The notes beneath the pieces are model-generated. The model saw only the letters and a list, made by a program, of their open reading frames with translations, was not told the DNA's origin and searched no databases. A stretch of DNA of 64,000 nucleotides from Nissolia schottii (taxonomy: Eukaryota; Streptophyta; Magnoliopsida; Fabales; Fabaceae). The stretch covers positions 1 to 64,000 of the forward strand of contig QANU01029460.1 in NCBI GenBank assembly GCA_003254905.1, written 5' to 3'. The translations under genes and the position numbers were made by a program. Below are positions 33,474 through 46,381 of the stretch, in pieces. How positions within the stretch are numbered: position 1 is the stretch's first letter; every line of letters starts with the position of its first letter.

Positions 33474-36400
33474 CTACAATGAATTATGTGGTATATTCTC
33501 AGTAAACTCACCACTTTTAGGGTCTACATGTACGAAAAAGCTGGCAGCAACTATAAGATAGCACAGAATAAGCATCAAGCCTTTAAAATAATTTGAGGTT
33601 CCTTCCTGCCATGATAAAAACCAATATAAAGATAATTGATTCAAACATGAATAATAAGAGGCAAAAAATAAATAACTTCCAGGTCGTGCATAGTGAACAT
33701 TAACCCAAGACATTGACATCTCGGACTTTAGAATTCAGAATAAAAGCAATTCCAGATTCAAAGGGCAGCTTATTGATGTTTCTACAATTTACTTGCATAA
33801 AAAACTATGAAATTAAACTAGTGCATGTTCATTTAGACAGCACATGATAGGAAGAAGAGAAAGAAGAGGAGAAAAGAGAGAGAGCAGAGAACAGGGAAGA
33901 ACAGAGGATGAAGAATAGAGGTAAGAGCTATATTATTCCAATCAATGAATTTGCTATCAGCTACAATTCAGTATTTTATACATGCAATTCAATTCAGTTA
34001 GCCAGCTGCAGCAACTGAAACTAACCTCTAACCACCCTTCTAATTACCCACGCGTATCATATCCCCCCCCCCCCTTAAAACACTCCTTGATCTCAAGGAG
34101 CAGCCGTAGTATCAAAGGCAGGAAACATTTTCTGCAATTCGAACAAGACCTCCCATGTAGCATCCTCTTCTAACTCTCCGCGCCATTGGACGAGCACCTC
34201 AGTCACCGCCCTGTATCATCGTCGTACCATTCGCCGCTCTAAAATCCTCAGAGGCTCCCTCGGCACATCTAAGTGACCCCATTCTTGTGGCAGGGCATGC
34301 AGCTCAATGGTTGGGTCACGACAGGCCTTCAATAGTGACACATGAAAGGTTGGGTGAATATGCGAGTCCGCGGGCAACTTCAGCAAAATCTGATATGGCC
34401 CAAAATAACGTGCCGAAAGCTTCTCATGTTCGCGAAGCTGAGTAGACTGCTGCCTATAAGGTTGCAACCTGAGAAAAACCCAATCCCCCTCTTTGAAAAC
34501 ATGTTCAGACCTGTGTTTATCTGCCATTTGCTTCATACGATTCTGGGCCTTATGCAGGTTAAATTTCAGTTTTTGCAGCATAGCTTCCCTAGCAATAAAG
34601 CTGCGATCCACAGCTTCCACTGAAGTATATGAGGAAAATAAGGCAAATGAATAGGTGGTGGTTGACCATACACCACCTCATATGGAGTAGCCTGAATAGC
34701 TGAGTGGAAGGTGGTGTTATACCACCATTCAGCCAATGGTAACCACTTATACCATTCCCTTGGCCTTTGCCAAGTCATGGCACGTAAATAATGCTCCAAA
34801 CAGCGGTTAAGAACCTCACTTTGGCCATCCGATTGTGGATGGTAAGCCGTAGAAAGGCTTTGAGTGACTCCTAGCTGTTGTAGAAATGCTGTCCAAAATT
34901 TGCTAGTAAAAAAGGGGTCGCAATCACTAACAATGTTAGCTGGCGCACCATGTAGTCTGTAAATGTCCCGAATGAAAATTTCAGCCAGTTGAGAAGCTGT
35001 AAAGGGGTGAGCCAATGCAATAAAATGAGCATATTTGCTTAGTTTGTCAATAATAACCCAAATCGTGTCTCATCCTTCAGATATGGGTAACTTCTCAATA
35101 AAATCCATAGAAATGCTATGCCAAATCCCCTCCGGAATGGGTAATGGTTGCAGCAGCCCTGGTGTGGCTACTCTTTCATATTTGCATCTTAAGCAAGTCT
35201 CACAGCCTTGAATGAACTTTGACACATCCTTGCTCAAGCCCTTCCAATAGAACATAGTTTTAATCCTATGAACCGAAGCTCGGACCCCTAAATGCCCTCC
35301 CTGATGTGACGTGTGCAGCCATTTCAAAATCTGATCTCCGACTGCAGCATCTCTAGGAATTAACAACCCGTGCCCTTTAAAAACTAAGCCATCCACCAAC
35401 TTGTAGTGAGGATGCAGATCCGGATCAGCAATTAAATCTGATATGAACTGCTGTACGGGGCTGTCAGCAGCATAAGCTTTCCATATAACCTCCCACAGCT
35501 CTGAGGAAATAGAGGAGACAGCCATGTGTAATAGTTCCCCATGAGAAGCCCTAGAGAGTGAATCAGCCGCTACATTCTCAGAGCCCTTCTTGTATTGGAT
35601 GACATAGGACAGCCCCATAAGCTTTGTGACCCATCTATATTGGGCAGGAGTGGACAACCTTTGCTCTAGTAGAAATTTCAAGCTTTGTTGATCAGTTTTT
35701 ATGACAAACGCTTGGGCTGAAAGGTATTGATGCCACTTACTAACAGCATGGACCAAGGCCAATAATTCCCTATCATAAACTGACAATAACCTGTTCTTAG
35801 GGGAAAGAACCTTGCTAATAAAGGCCACTGGATGATTTTCCTGCATGAGGACAGCACCTATGCCTGTATTAGAGGCATCAGTCTCAACAACAAAAGGCTT
35901 TTGTAGGTTGGGTATAGCCAATACAGGTGCAGTGATCAAGGCCTGTTTCAATTGATTAAATGCTGAAACAGCAGCTATAGTCCAAACAAAGCTATCTTTC
36001 TTAAGCAACTCAGTGAGTGGGGAGGCAATGATGCTGTAATTTTTAACAAACCTCCTATAATACCAGGTAAGGCCTAGGAATCCCCTTAACTGCTTCACTG
36101 TTTGTGGTTCAGGCCACTTCTGCACAGCTGTGATTTTTGCAGGGTCTGTGGTAACTCCCTCAGCAGAAATAAAATGGCCTAGGTATTCAATCTTAGAAGT
36201 AAAGAAAGCACACTTGCTCCTCTTGGCATAAAAAGTATTAGCTCTTAGAACGGGAAAAACCTCTCGAAGATGAATTAAATGTTCTACAAGACAAGAACTA
36301 TACACTAATATGTCATCAAAGAATATGAGAACACATTTTCGAAGTAGTGAAGCAAAGATAGTATTCATAGCACCTTGGAAAGTTGTAGGAGCATTGGATA

Positions 36401-39400
36401 AACCAAATGGCATCACCACATATTCATATTGGCCAGCATGGGTTTGAAAAGTTGTTTTCTCTATATCCTCGGGTCTCATTCGAATTTGGTGATAACCCAA
36501 TCTTAAATCAAGTTTGGAGAAAATTGTAGCCCCCCCCCCAAGTTCATCCAACAAGTCCTCCACTAAGGGAATTGGAAATTTGGCTTTAATCGTCATGTCA
36601 TTTAACCTCCTATAATCCACACACATCCTCCAACTCCCATCCTTCTTTTTAACTAACACCACTGGGGATGCAAATGGTGATGAGCTGGGCTGAATCACAC
36701 CAGATTCCAATAGTTCCTTGACCATGTTATCAATAACATCCTTTTGTGCAGGCGGATACCTATACGGTCTTAGAGCTGTTGGGTTGGAGCCTTCCTTGAG
36801 CACAATTTTATGATCATGCAACCCTCTAAATGGAGGCAATTGCTTAGGCTCCTCAAAGACATCCTGAAATTCATTCAATAAAGCAGATTTTTTATTTTCA
36901 ATCTGCATATCCCTTCCTTCTTCAGCCCTTAGAGAGCAACACAGTCCATTAGCAGTATAAGGCAACAATTGCAACATAAAGCAGAATTTATCTTCCACCA
37001 AAATGTGGTTGAATTTTGCAGACTTAACCAATCTATTGGTTGTTCCTTTTTCAGCAGTCAACTGCACTTTTCCAGTCCCTATAAAGAATTCCATCACTAA
37101 ATTCCTAAAATCCCAAGAGATGGTGCCCCATTGCTTTAACCATTGCATTCCCAAAATAATGTCACAGCTATTTAAAGGAATAGCAATAGCAAGAAGTCAA
37201 AAATTTATACCCTGCATTTTCCATTTAATGCCTTCACAGCTGCCAGCACTCTGTATCAACCCCCCATCAGCAACCGTAATTTGGACTGGGGGTATGGGTT
37301 TTAGCACCCCTACACCCGCCTGGCACAGCTTCTCATCAATGAAATTGTGAGCGCTCCCTGTGTCTATCAAGACAAAGATTTTCCTCTTCCCAATCCACCC
37401 TATTAATCTCATCATGGGGTAAGTGGAATCTCCATGGATAGCATTCAAAGAGACATTAGGGTTATCTGCAACTGAAATTTCAGGATCCTCATATCCAGGG
37501 ATGCTGTTATTCTCCATTTCATCAGCATCCTCCCCCTCTTCTACCTCCATGAAAAAAACTTGGAGTTTCTTCCTTTGAGGACAATCATGGTTGGGAGAGT
37601 ATCTTTCATGGCAAAAATAGCATAAATTCTTTGCCCTATGCTCATCCATTTCCTTAGGAGTCAACTTCCTTTGGAAGGTGTAATTCGGTTTTCCCAAAAT
37701 CCCCTTATGATTTACTTCAACACCTTTGTTGTCCTTCTTCTCAATTGGTGGGGTTACTCCTCTCTTATCTTGTCCAAGATTGCTCCTGAAGAAGTTGTTA
37801 CTGCGTTTCTGCAGTAAAACCATGCTACGCTCCTGTAACTTCGCTATGCAAGTGGCCTCCAACAGGTTTCTTGGGGCAAAAAGCTTGACCCCATTGCTGA
37901 GTTCAGGATTGAGGCCCCCATGAAGCATTGAAGCTTTTGTTGTTCATTCAGATCAGTTCTACATACCAATTTGTCAAAAGATTCTTGATAATCCTCAAGG
38001 CTACCACGCTGCACAAGCCTCTTAAGCTCCTCCATAGGTGTATCAAAATCAGTTCCAAACCTGACTTGTATGGCGTCAGCAAATTCTTGCCATGTGAGCC
38101 TTTCCTCACGCCCTTGCTCCAAGTTTTGGAACCATCGAAATGAGCATTCATCTAGCGCAATGCTCGCCACCATCACCCGTTCCCCTTCCAGCGTTGCGTC
38201 CAGCGTGAAGAACCGCTCGCACTTCGCGATCCACAATCCAACGTCTTCGCGGGAGAATTTCGGAAAATCTAACCGTGTTAATCGCGTGGGAACGCGGTAA
38301 TCTCCATCGTTTCCCCCTCGCTGGCGTCGTCCCCCTCCCAGCTCCGCTAGTTGTAAACCCAGACCTCGCATGGCTTCTTGTAGGCTATCGTACTGAATCT
38401 GCGCAATTGCGGTTCAATCGCGGACATGATCATTTCTTTCGTTTCGCAAATCGCAGTCTGTAGCCGAGTTGCTTCCGCCATTGGTGGATCGCTAGGCTCT
38501 GGATACCAATGATAGGAAGAAGAGAAAGAAGAGAAGAGAAAAGAGAGAAAGAGCAGAGAACAGGGAAGAACAGAGGATGAAGAATAGAGGTAAGAGCTAT
38601 ATAATTCCAATCAATGAATTTGCTATCAGCTACAATTCAGTATTTTATACATGCAATTCAATTCAGTTAGCCAGCTGTAGCAACTGAAACTAACCTCTAA
38701 CCACCCTTCTAATTACCCAGGTGTATCAGCACAAGGTATAACCTATGCACACAAACACAAAACTGCAGACATACAAAGTAGGTTCTGAAATTCTTAAATC
38801 AGATTTATTAAGCAATAACCATAAAAATCTTAATAGGTAATTTTTATATCAGACTGAAAAATAATTGAATTGACTCAACTTTCCCGAACCCACTGTATCT
38901 CTATCCAGTCATTTGGATTTTTAACTCTACATCAATAAATTAGACGCTGAATTTTTGGCTTGACTAAATTAATGGATGGCTTATAAAGTTGTGAAACAAA
39001 CACAACTCACTGCAGCAAGTAAGGAGTTACATACCTGCATCATAAATGCAACTACCAGCACGGTGATAAAAAGTGTGGCAGTCTCGAAGAGTTGAAAATT
39101 CAAGTCCATTTCTTTTCCCATGCACCATCCAACAACCACACAGAAGGGGATCTACAATTTTCAAGAGAATACCAATCATCAAGTTTTTCTTATGACCATC
39201 CTCTTTTAAAAAGTTACTAATAAACTCAAGAAACAACTTCCTATGACATGAAGTAACCTAGGTTAATTTAGTTTAATCACAATGCATGTCCCAAATAACC
39301 ATTTAATAACAGTACAAGACCATACCACAAACATAGATATTTGTGTAGATGATCCAACAGCAACTCCAATCGTGATATCCTGCGGGGAAATTGAATACAT

Positions 39401-42400
39401 TAGCAGATCAAACAGTATCCATAAAATAAAGAGCAGGCTTTAAAAGCCACTTACAAGTTTGTCCTTCATGGCAAACATAATAGCACTTGCGTGCTCTGCA
39501 GCATTGCCTACAATTGGAAGTAAGATGACACTGATAAAAGCCATCGACATATTTAATGACTCAGATGCTCCCTGAAAGAGACCAGAAATACAAAGTATTA
39601 TGAATCAATCAATGGCTATGGACAAGAATACAAACTCAGTACAAAGCAATGATAGCTCATTTTGTCAAAGTGGAGGACTTGGGTCCAGGCAAAATAATGC
39701 TTTAGCAGCGCAATATTCAACTCAGCTAATATAGAATTCATTCAACCTGGAACCAAAAGTTAAAAAACGGAAGTAAAACGGGCAACTTGGTTCATTATCT
39801 GTATTGTATTTTTTTTATTTTTAATTTGATCCCATGTTTTTTATTTATTTCAATTTGGTACTTTCCGTTTCAAATCTTCTGCCAGTCTGGTCCTTGATAA
39901 TAATTCCATTATAAACCCTAATTGAAGTGATGATGTGGAAATGACATGGCAATGATGTTGCATCATTGTGGATTAGAGACAAATTGTTACTTCTTTTAAT
40001 GAGACTGGTGGAAGTGTGACAAAGGTTTGAATGGTAAGAGACCAAGTTTTATTTTTAAAAAAGGTAAAATAAAAAAATAAAATAAAATAAGAGTTAGAGG
40101 ACCAAATAAATAAATTGAAAAAGGGACTGAATTGCTCACTTTGCCTAATTATACAGTACTAAGTAGAAAAGGCAATCTATACATGAATAAAATGTTACTA
40201 GTTTAAGAAACAGCAGCTCAACCAATAATACATTCAAGAGTTAAAATGCTATCTTCTGACCATAAAAAACAACAAAACAAAATCAAAAATACTACTAATA
40301 CAATATTACGGTATTCTATGTTTAATAGTATAATACTATAGTTATCTTCCGATGTATTAAAGTTTTTGTGCATTAATCTCATCCTACTAGTACATAACCT
40401 AGAATGGGTTATTAGCACAAATAAGGGTATGGTGCGTCTTATATTATCATAACTTTAAATTGGAGAAATCTCCGGAACCCTCTTGGGTTGTTATTCCTTC
40501 TCACTAAAATTTTCATTTTCAACAAGTTTTAAAACTAAGCTCGTCAAACTTTGTCATCATTTCATCTAATATTATATACTAATATGTCATATGATCTAAT
40601 ATAATATATTAACACTTCTCAATACAATTCTTGTGGAGAAGTTTATCATAAGGTTAAATCATTCTTTGAATCTCTAAAATTGTTACAAATTGGCTCTAAT
40701 AAATGATTTGATGAGTGAAAAGTTTGTAAAGATTATATGGAAATTGGTGACAATGTTTGATGAGTTTAGTTTTAAAAATTGTCAAAAGTACAAAAAAATA
40801 ATAGTAGAAAGGGGTAAAAAACCAAGGAGGGTACCAGAGAACTCTTTAAAATTTTAATAGATGATCAGAATATACCTCTTTTAACATTTTCACTTGATTC
40901 CTCAAAATTTCAGCGTAGTATCAAAGGGTACCAACCCTCATAATCCCATCACTGTTTCTGCCAAATAGCTCCAAAAACATGGGACTCCCTTTGTTTTGCT
41001 GTCCTCAATTTTAATTCTGCTTCAATCCAGTGACTGTTTTGCCTCCCATTATGTTATTAAGTCATTTTCTTTTGTTAAATAGTATTCTTGTATTAAATTA
41101 TAGTGTTCAGGGAATTGTGTTGGGCTTGTACCATATTTGTACTTGACCTAAAGTAGTAGTAAAAGGAGTACTTTTAATTGATCTTTGAGTAGTGTACCTC
41201 CACGTACATTGCTAAATGAGACTGATCCCTCAGACACTAGGCCCTTCTAACAGTTGCCTTCTCCAAAGTTGGAACTTTAGAGACAGAGGAGACAAAATTA
41301 TTAGGGACAAAAATATGTTTGACGAAAGGCACAAGACATGTCTCAGGACAGTTTTAAGTTAATTTTTGTACCTCTAAAAAGGAATAAACGTGAGAGACGT
41401 GTCTCTGCTGTCTCACTGTCTTTGTCCTTTCTATCACTGGACATTAACCAAATGCTACATAAGCGTATAAAGTATATGCTTTATGTCACCATTATTCATA
41501 GACTTATTAGGGAAGTATATATATTTCTTTTCCTTTTTCATATGATCCCTAAGATTTTAATAATACCAAGACTTGCACTGACAAGGTTCTCCAGGGCAAT
41601 CCAAGAACAAAGATATGTTGTATATTAGTATGATCAGAGTTTCCTTAAGAATAAATAAAAATAAAACAAAAATAAGAAGAAATTATAAAGGCCAAATTTC
41701 AAAATTCCAAGAGAAAAGAAGCTTCAAGGGTATAGATAAAGAAGCATACTGATCAAGAAATTCTGAAAGACTCTACAGCTATACCTCGATGGCATCCACA
41801 AGGTATCCAGACAATACAGATACCCATGCAGTCAAAATAGCAAGCCAGACTATTGCTTCCCATTGAGTTAATTCAAGTTCTTCTTCCACGTCTGAATTTT
41901 CACAATTAACTCCTTCCTAAATCACATAGTACAGAGATTAAGTGTAAAAGGCCAATTGAATCATAGAGAAAAACTGCATAAGTACAAATTCACTCAGATA
42001 AATTCTTTCTTATTTCAAAAAATAATTCTCTAATCAATTAATCACCACCATAAAATGAAAATCATAAAAAAATAAAGAGAGAGAAATAAGGTTTTTCCAT
42101 GTCTAATAAATGCTGCAAAAAAGAAGAACCCGCTCACACTGAAATTAATCAAAATGCAAAGCCAGATACTTTCATCATGCATGTCTTAAAGGAAGTTCAG
42201 TAATACAAATTAGTGATGATGTTTAGGCAAAGCATGTGATTTTATGAAACAAACTAGAATAATTGTGGTCTATAGCTTTTCCACTGTCTTCAAAACTACG
42301 TTGAAGTAATAATCCTCACAATGGCCATGCAGTCACTTCTCACACTTTCTTCCCTTGTCTCTTTTTATTAAAATATTTTCCACTTAACTTACTAGAATAT

Positions 42401-44549
42401 TTGAATCTAGTGATCCAAATAAAACATCTTAAAAGGAATCTTGAATTATCTACCTCTCCTATTTATGGTATATGTGTGTGTGTCAGTTCGAGGCAACAGA
42501 TTTCAAATTAGCTCCTGCCCAGCAACTTCGTACATTGCTGACATACACATAACATATGTATATTTCATTTGCTAACTATGTTCAGCATTGTAACTTGAAG
42601 TTTTCATAAGTATAATAAGACCCTACTAGCAAATGGTGAATAGTAAATGTGTAGTACCAGTTAATGCAACTGAAAAAACAAACGAGCGAATGATTACGTC
42701 AACGAACATAATAAGTATGTTGAATCTTGTAACTCCTTGAATAATGTAAGAAATCTAAACATCTAATGTAGGTTATGCAGTATAAATCTTAAAAGGAAAA
42801 AATTTTGATAACATATATAGATGACCTTGACCTTAAGTTCATCAAGTGGAGCATCATAACAAGATAATTAATAATTATACATCACTAATCTAAGAGGACA
42901 CACTAAAAAAGAAAAAGTAATGGGCAATGGTGCAAAAGAACCAACCTCATCAGCAGGACTATAAAGATTTGGCTGACTTTTAAGTTGAAAGAAAAGGTAG
43001 CTCGCATATGCCACTAGCATTACACAGCTGCTAAATCTTGATAGTGATAATACTGACTTCCCGAGATGAACCTCTGAGTGAGTAAAGTGAAGCACTGCAG
43101 GAAACAGTATTCCCATCACGGCCATCAACAGCAACCCAGAATTGACAATAGCAGCTGCCTGTTGCAAAGGCAAACTACAGTGTGAACTCTGTGTCATCAC
43201 GAGGACACAAATACCAAGGAACAATTACATGCAATAATTTCAATCGTATCAAGATATGTACCTTATTGAAAACCTGAACTTTTTTGTAGTGGACAATCCC
43301 GCCAGTAAAGAATGCACACCCAAGAACTAGAAGCATATTTGACAAGATAGAGCCAAGTAAAGATTGCTGAACAACCCTAATCATATCATTTTTCAATGCA
43401 AAGATCGATATAATCATTTCTGTTGCATTGCCAAATGTGGCATTGAGCAGACCCCCAGCTGCACATAGGAACAGAGGTTAGTTCAATGGACATAGACCAT
43501 GTGCACTTAGATACAATCCTTGCAGAAAAGGAATTGAGCAACAACTATAACAGGATAACTAGGAAAAGGAAAAGCACGGAAAATAATATAACACAGCTGT
43601 GGACCAATCTATCTCCAATTAAATTTATCTACAATATACAACAGGAGAAAATATCTTCTTGGCACAAAAAAGGTATAAAACTACTACTATACCTGTTGGT
43701 CCTGTGTAGAATGCAAGCTGCCTGAATCAAAGATTAGTAAATTGGTCTGTTAGCACTGGACAGTGATAAAGAGGACATAAAGAAAAAAAAGTGATCAAGA
43801 GATTTGATTGGAGGTGTCAAAACTTACTCAGTAACATAACCGAGACGTTCTGCCAAAGGAGCAATACCCAGTAAGCTGAAGAAGAACACCCACCCGGCCT
43901 ATCAATTGTGATGTAGCCATTAATACATTAAAAACCAAGGAAGGGAAAGGAATAGAGCTACAATGAACTAACGAATCTCAGATGAGAAAGGATTATTTAT
44001 AGATTTGAGGCAGTTGCACATTCAACAATGTGCTGCTAACATCTGGCTTTGTTACATCATGATCAAAGTGCATATGCAGAAGATCCTATGCTGCTGACCC
44101 CAAAAAAATATTGAAAAGAAAAAGCTAAGAAGCTAAGGTTTCGCTTGATTAAATGATTAGTGCTATTCCTAATTGATGGCATATTTGGATTGGATGATTG
44201 GTGAGTCAAGTAAGTGTACGCGTGACATTTGGAAGGTAAAATGTATACATACATGCTTTCCGGTTATATAATGTAGGGCTATGGCGAATGGACCAAAGGG
44301 AAGCAACACATTGATCTTGGCTTTAATTAAGACAAAATAAATGCTTCTCATACGTCTCATCCGCAAAAGCTTAAAGGTAGATGATGATGATTTGGGAAAA
44401 TCTGGAGGGATGTGGGAAATCACGCCACTGGTTGTCTCGAAGTTGAAAGAGTGGACTTTCCTGGCAGAGGGTGAAGAAGAGGTGAAGGGAGTCTCCTCTT
44501 CATCCTCAAAATTCACAGAGCCCATCTGCATCTGCATCTGCATCTGCAT
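33474..44549 (-). CDS. CAX: Vacuolar cation/proton exchanger, CAX type (10 exons)
   Basis: Exons on the minus strand are 44253-44549, 43828-43898, 43693-43721, 43262-43458, 42946-43158, 41785-41916, 39455-39571, 39326-39379, 39035-39151 and 33474-33605, all GT/AG and in phase, giving 452 aa. The protein has the two CAX signature repeats, GNATEMIIS (c-1, ~142-150) and [10 protein letters not shown] (c-2, ~335-344), a short acidic loop between the halves (~270-285), many hydrophobic segments and an N-terminal regulatory tail. CAX proteins exchange vacuolar H+ for Ca2+ or other divalent cations at the tonoplast. The first ATG (44549) lies in an ATG-CAG repeat giving [13 protein letters not shown]; the family's usual start is probably the last one, 44525. 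Intron 9 (5.4 kb) carries a retrotransposon and intron 6 a foldback element. Confidence 0.93.
33845..34059 (-). repeat. 3' LTR of the chromovirus
   Basis: Borders TGATAGGAAG and ACGCGTATCA, 215 bp. Confidence 0.92.
34095..37154 (-). pseudogene. Chromovirus pol: RT, RNase H, integrase, chromodomain
   Basis: Frame 37154-35070 (694 aa) holds reverse transcriptase with [15 protein letters not shown] and the FFDDILVYS active site, then RNase H ([16 protein letters not shown]) and the integrase HHCC finger ([10 protein letters not shown] ... CETCLRC). A stop at about 35068 precedes the integrase core (35015-34566, with [12 protein letters not shown] and [11 protein letters not shown]). A frameshift near 34625 leads into frame 34620-34216. 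After another stop, a chromodomain-like end ([16 protein letters not shown]) runs to about 34100. The chromodomain would steer insertion to marked chromatin. Confidence 0.88.
37160..38371 (-). pseudogene. Chromovirus gag and protease
   Basis: Frame 38371-37930 is the gag domain ([20 protein letters not shown] and following). A frameshift near 37925 joins it to frame 37928-37197, which has the zinc knuckle [14 protein letters not shown] and the aspartic protease box [13 protein letters not shown] stop at about 37197 separates it from the RT frame. Confidence 0.88.
38510..38728 (-). repeat. 5' LTR of the chromovirus
   Basis: Borders TGATAGGAAG and AGGTGTATCA, 219 bp. It differs from the other LTR by a few substitutions and small length changes in the GA-rich part. 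Confidence 0.92.
40462..40846. mobile_element. Foldback element with ~100-bp arms in CAX intron 6
   Basis: The left arm from GAGAAATCTCCGGAACCCTC to TTGTCATCATTTC is matched, inverted, by the right arm from GAAATTGGTGACAATG to GGAGGGTACCAGAGAACTC. The flanks CTTTAAATT and TTTAAAATT could be a decayed 9-bp duplication, which would point to a Mutator-like miniature element. Confidence 0.6.
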
Positions 44550-44842
44550 AAAATGAGTCAGATCCAGCAGAAAGGGTAAGAGAGAAAGAGAAGCAAGTGC
44601 AATCAATCAATGAATCAGAAAGTGGAGGGGAACTGAGATCGATGGGTGGATGGATGAAGCAGATCAATTGGTAAAGTGCCTTGCCTGCCTGCCTGCCTGC
44701 GTAAGAAATAGCAATCGAAGATAGCTAAGGGATTGAAGATGGATCCAGCTCAGCTCAGCTCAGTTCTGCTCTGATTTGCGCTCGAAGAAGAAGAAGAGGT
44801 GCTGGCTGGCTGGCTGAGCGGACCCCACACCACAGAAACGCC

Positions 44843-44900
<58 letters not shown>

Positions 44901-45130
44901 GTGCTGCTGCTCTGCTAGAAGGGGTGGAGGGAGGGAGGCAGCTGATCTCCTCTTAGTGCTGAGTTGACTGTGCTGCTAATTAAGTTTACCTGAAATTTTG
45001 TGGGAGGACCGACCGACCGACTGACCGACTGACTCCAACGAAGACGAGAAGAAGAAGAAGAAGGAGGAGGAGGAAAGAAAAGAGTAGATTGGAGGTTTTA
45101 TCATCATATATATACACTCTCTCTCTCTCG
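44550..45130 (-). promoter_or_regulatory. CAX leader and promoter with CT/GA repeat
   Basis: A TATA-like CATATATATACAC at 45105-45117 and GA-rich DNA (minus strand) down to the start codon suggest a leader of roughly 500 bases. The (CT)n run at 44845-44893 would be GA-repeat in the transcript or leader DNA, a common feature of plant promoters. Confidence 0.45.
44845..44893. repeat. (CT)n microsatellite
   Basis: About 24 uninterrupted CT units in the CAX 5' region. Confidence 0.95.
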
Positions 45131-45576
45131 ATCGGTTGTGGTAGTAGTAATGTTTGGGGTGTCTGTTAGCGTTGGATGGCCGGCAAGTGGGAAGTCACAC
45201 CTGCGAAGTTTCTGCGAAGCATCAAGCATCCCCCTCTTCCTTGTAGTATAATCACTACTTAATCCTTTTCCACTCATTCATTAATTACATCTCTGATTTC
45301 AATTCAACTCCACGACATTTTAAAATATGTCCCATCACTTCCGGAAAATTTTTAGAAATAAAATAATAAAAAATTTATATATTTCTCAACTGAACTAATT
45401 ATAAAGTATTATTTTTTTATAAACAAAGTGGATTTAAACAGACTCTAGTGTAATTTAAAATTTTTTATTATTATAAATCAATTTACAATTAATTTTAAAA
45501 AACAAAACAAAATAAGAGTCGATTTAAATCTATTGTAATATATTCAAAATTAAATTTATAAATAAAGATGCATGCT

Positions 45577-46107
45577 AGTGTATATTAAGGTTTAGATTTT
45601 TTGTGTGAGTTAAAAAAATTGAGAAGTTAGTAGACATTTTTTTGTAAATTAAACACTATAGTAAACTCCATTATGATGCAAATTTTGAAAATAGTTCAAT
45701 TTCAAATTTAAAAAATAAAGATTTTGTCAATTTTATATAAATCCAATAATATTTCAAATTTAAGTCAATTCATACTTGTCGTGTATGAGTCTCCATTATG
45801 ACACAAATTTCAAAAGCATTTTTAACTAGAATAAGACAATTTAAAATTTAAAAAATAAAGATTTGGTCAATTTTAAATTTAAAAGACACGTTTAAATATA
45901 TGATATTTGAAGCAAGTATAAAATCGAATTTTCTTATTTACTATTTATTCCTTATTCAATTTGATTATGCGTGATTGATCATAGACTCTAAGAAATCGAT
46001 GTGATTGGTTTTATTTTTTCTCACTGTTATAATATACAAAAATGTTTACTAACTTCTCACTCATTTTTTTCTTTAACTCACACAAAAATCTAAACCTTAG
46101 TACAAAC
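45577..46107. repeat. Inverted repeat pair, MITE-like
   Basis: Left arm 45577-45650 includes AAGGTTTAGATTTTTTGTGT and GAGAAGTTAGTAGACATTTT. Right arm 46031-46107 is its inverted copy (AACTTCTCACTC ... CACAAAAATCTAAACCTT). The arms are about 75 bp and the centre is AT-rich non-coding DNA. Confidence 0.65.
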
Positions 46108-46254
46108 TACAAATGAACATATAACTCTACATATAAATCTAATTTTGGCCTCGATACTTTTTTATGGTTTAGGGTTTACTTGTATACCAAAATATGGGTG
46201 TAAACACAAATTTATCATTATATGGGCCTAAGTCTAAAATCATCACATAGTGTA

Positions 46255-46381
46255 GCGATTTCAGACCTTTAAAAAAAGGAAAAAAAATCTGAAATCGTCA
46301 CAGCCTGTGGCGATTTCAGACTTTTTTTTTAAAAAAATTGTTGGGGTCTGAAATCGCCATAGAGGGTGGCGATTTCAGACC
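46255..46381. repeat. GCGATTTCAGAC hairpins
   Basis: Copies of GTGGCGATTTCAGAC alternate with inverted copies. 46345-46381 is a perfect hairpin with 15-bp arms (GGTCTGAAATCGCCA / TGGCGATTTCAGACC), and 46288-46320 is a second, near-perfect one. Confidence 0.85.

Larger units (their letters stand above)
33845..38728 (-). mobile_element. Reina-like chromovirus (Ty3/gypsy) in CAX intron 9
   Basis: Short LTRs (33845-34059 and 38510-38728) flank a 4.9-kb element with a perfect target duplication GCACA at 33840-33844 and 38729-38733. The primer site next to the right LTR reads TTGGTATCCAGAGCC on the minus strand (initiator-Met type), and a C-rich tract at 34063-34074 is the polypurine tract. The order gag-PR-RT-RNaseH-IN-chromodomain and the small size suit the Reina clade. 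LTRs are about 97 percent identical by eye. It lies on the same strand as CAX and must be spliced out with the intron. Frameshifts and stops make it defective. Confidence 0.92.

Noticed and set aside
39780-40150. Possible MITE in CAX intron 6
   Set aside because: Ends GGCAACTTGG and its loose inverted partner match too weakly to define arms.
44547-44606. Upstream extension of the CAX ORF
   Set aside because: It starts from TTG, not ATG; the first ATG is at 44549.
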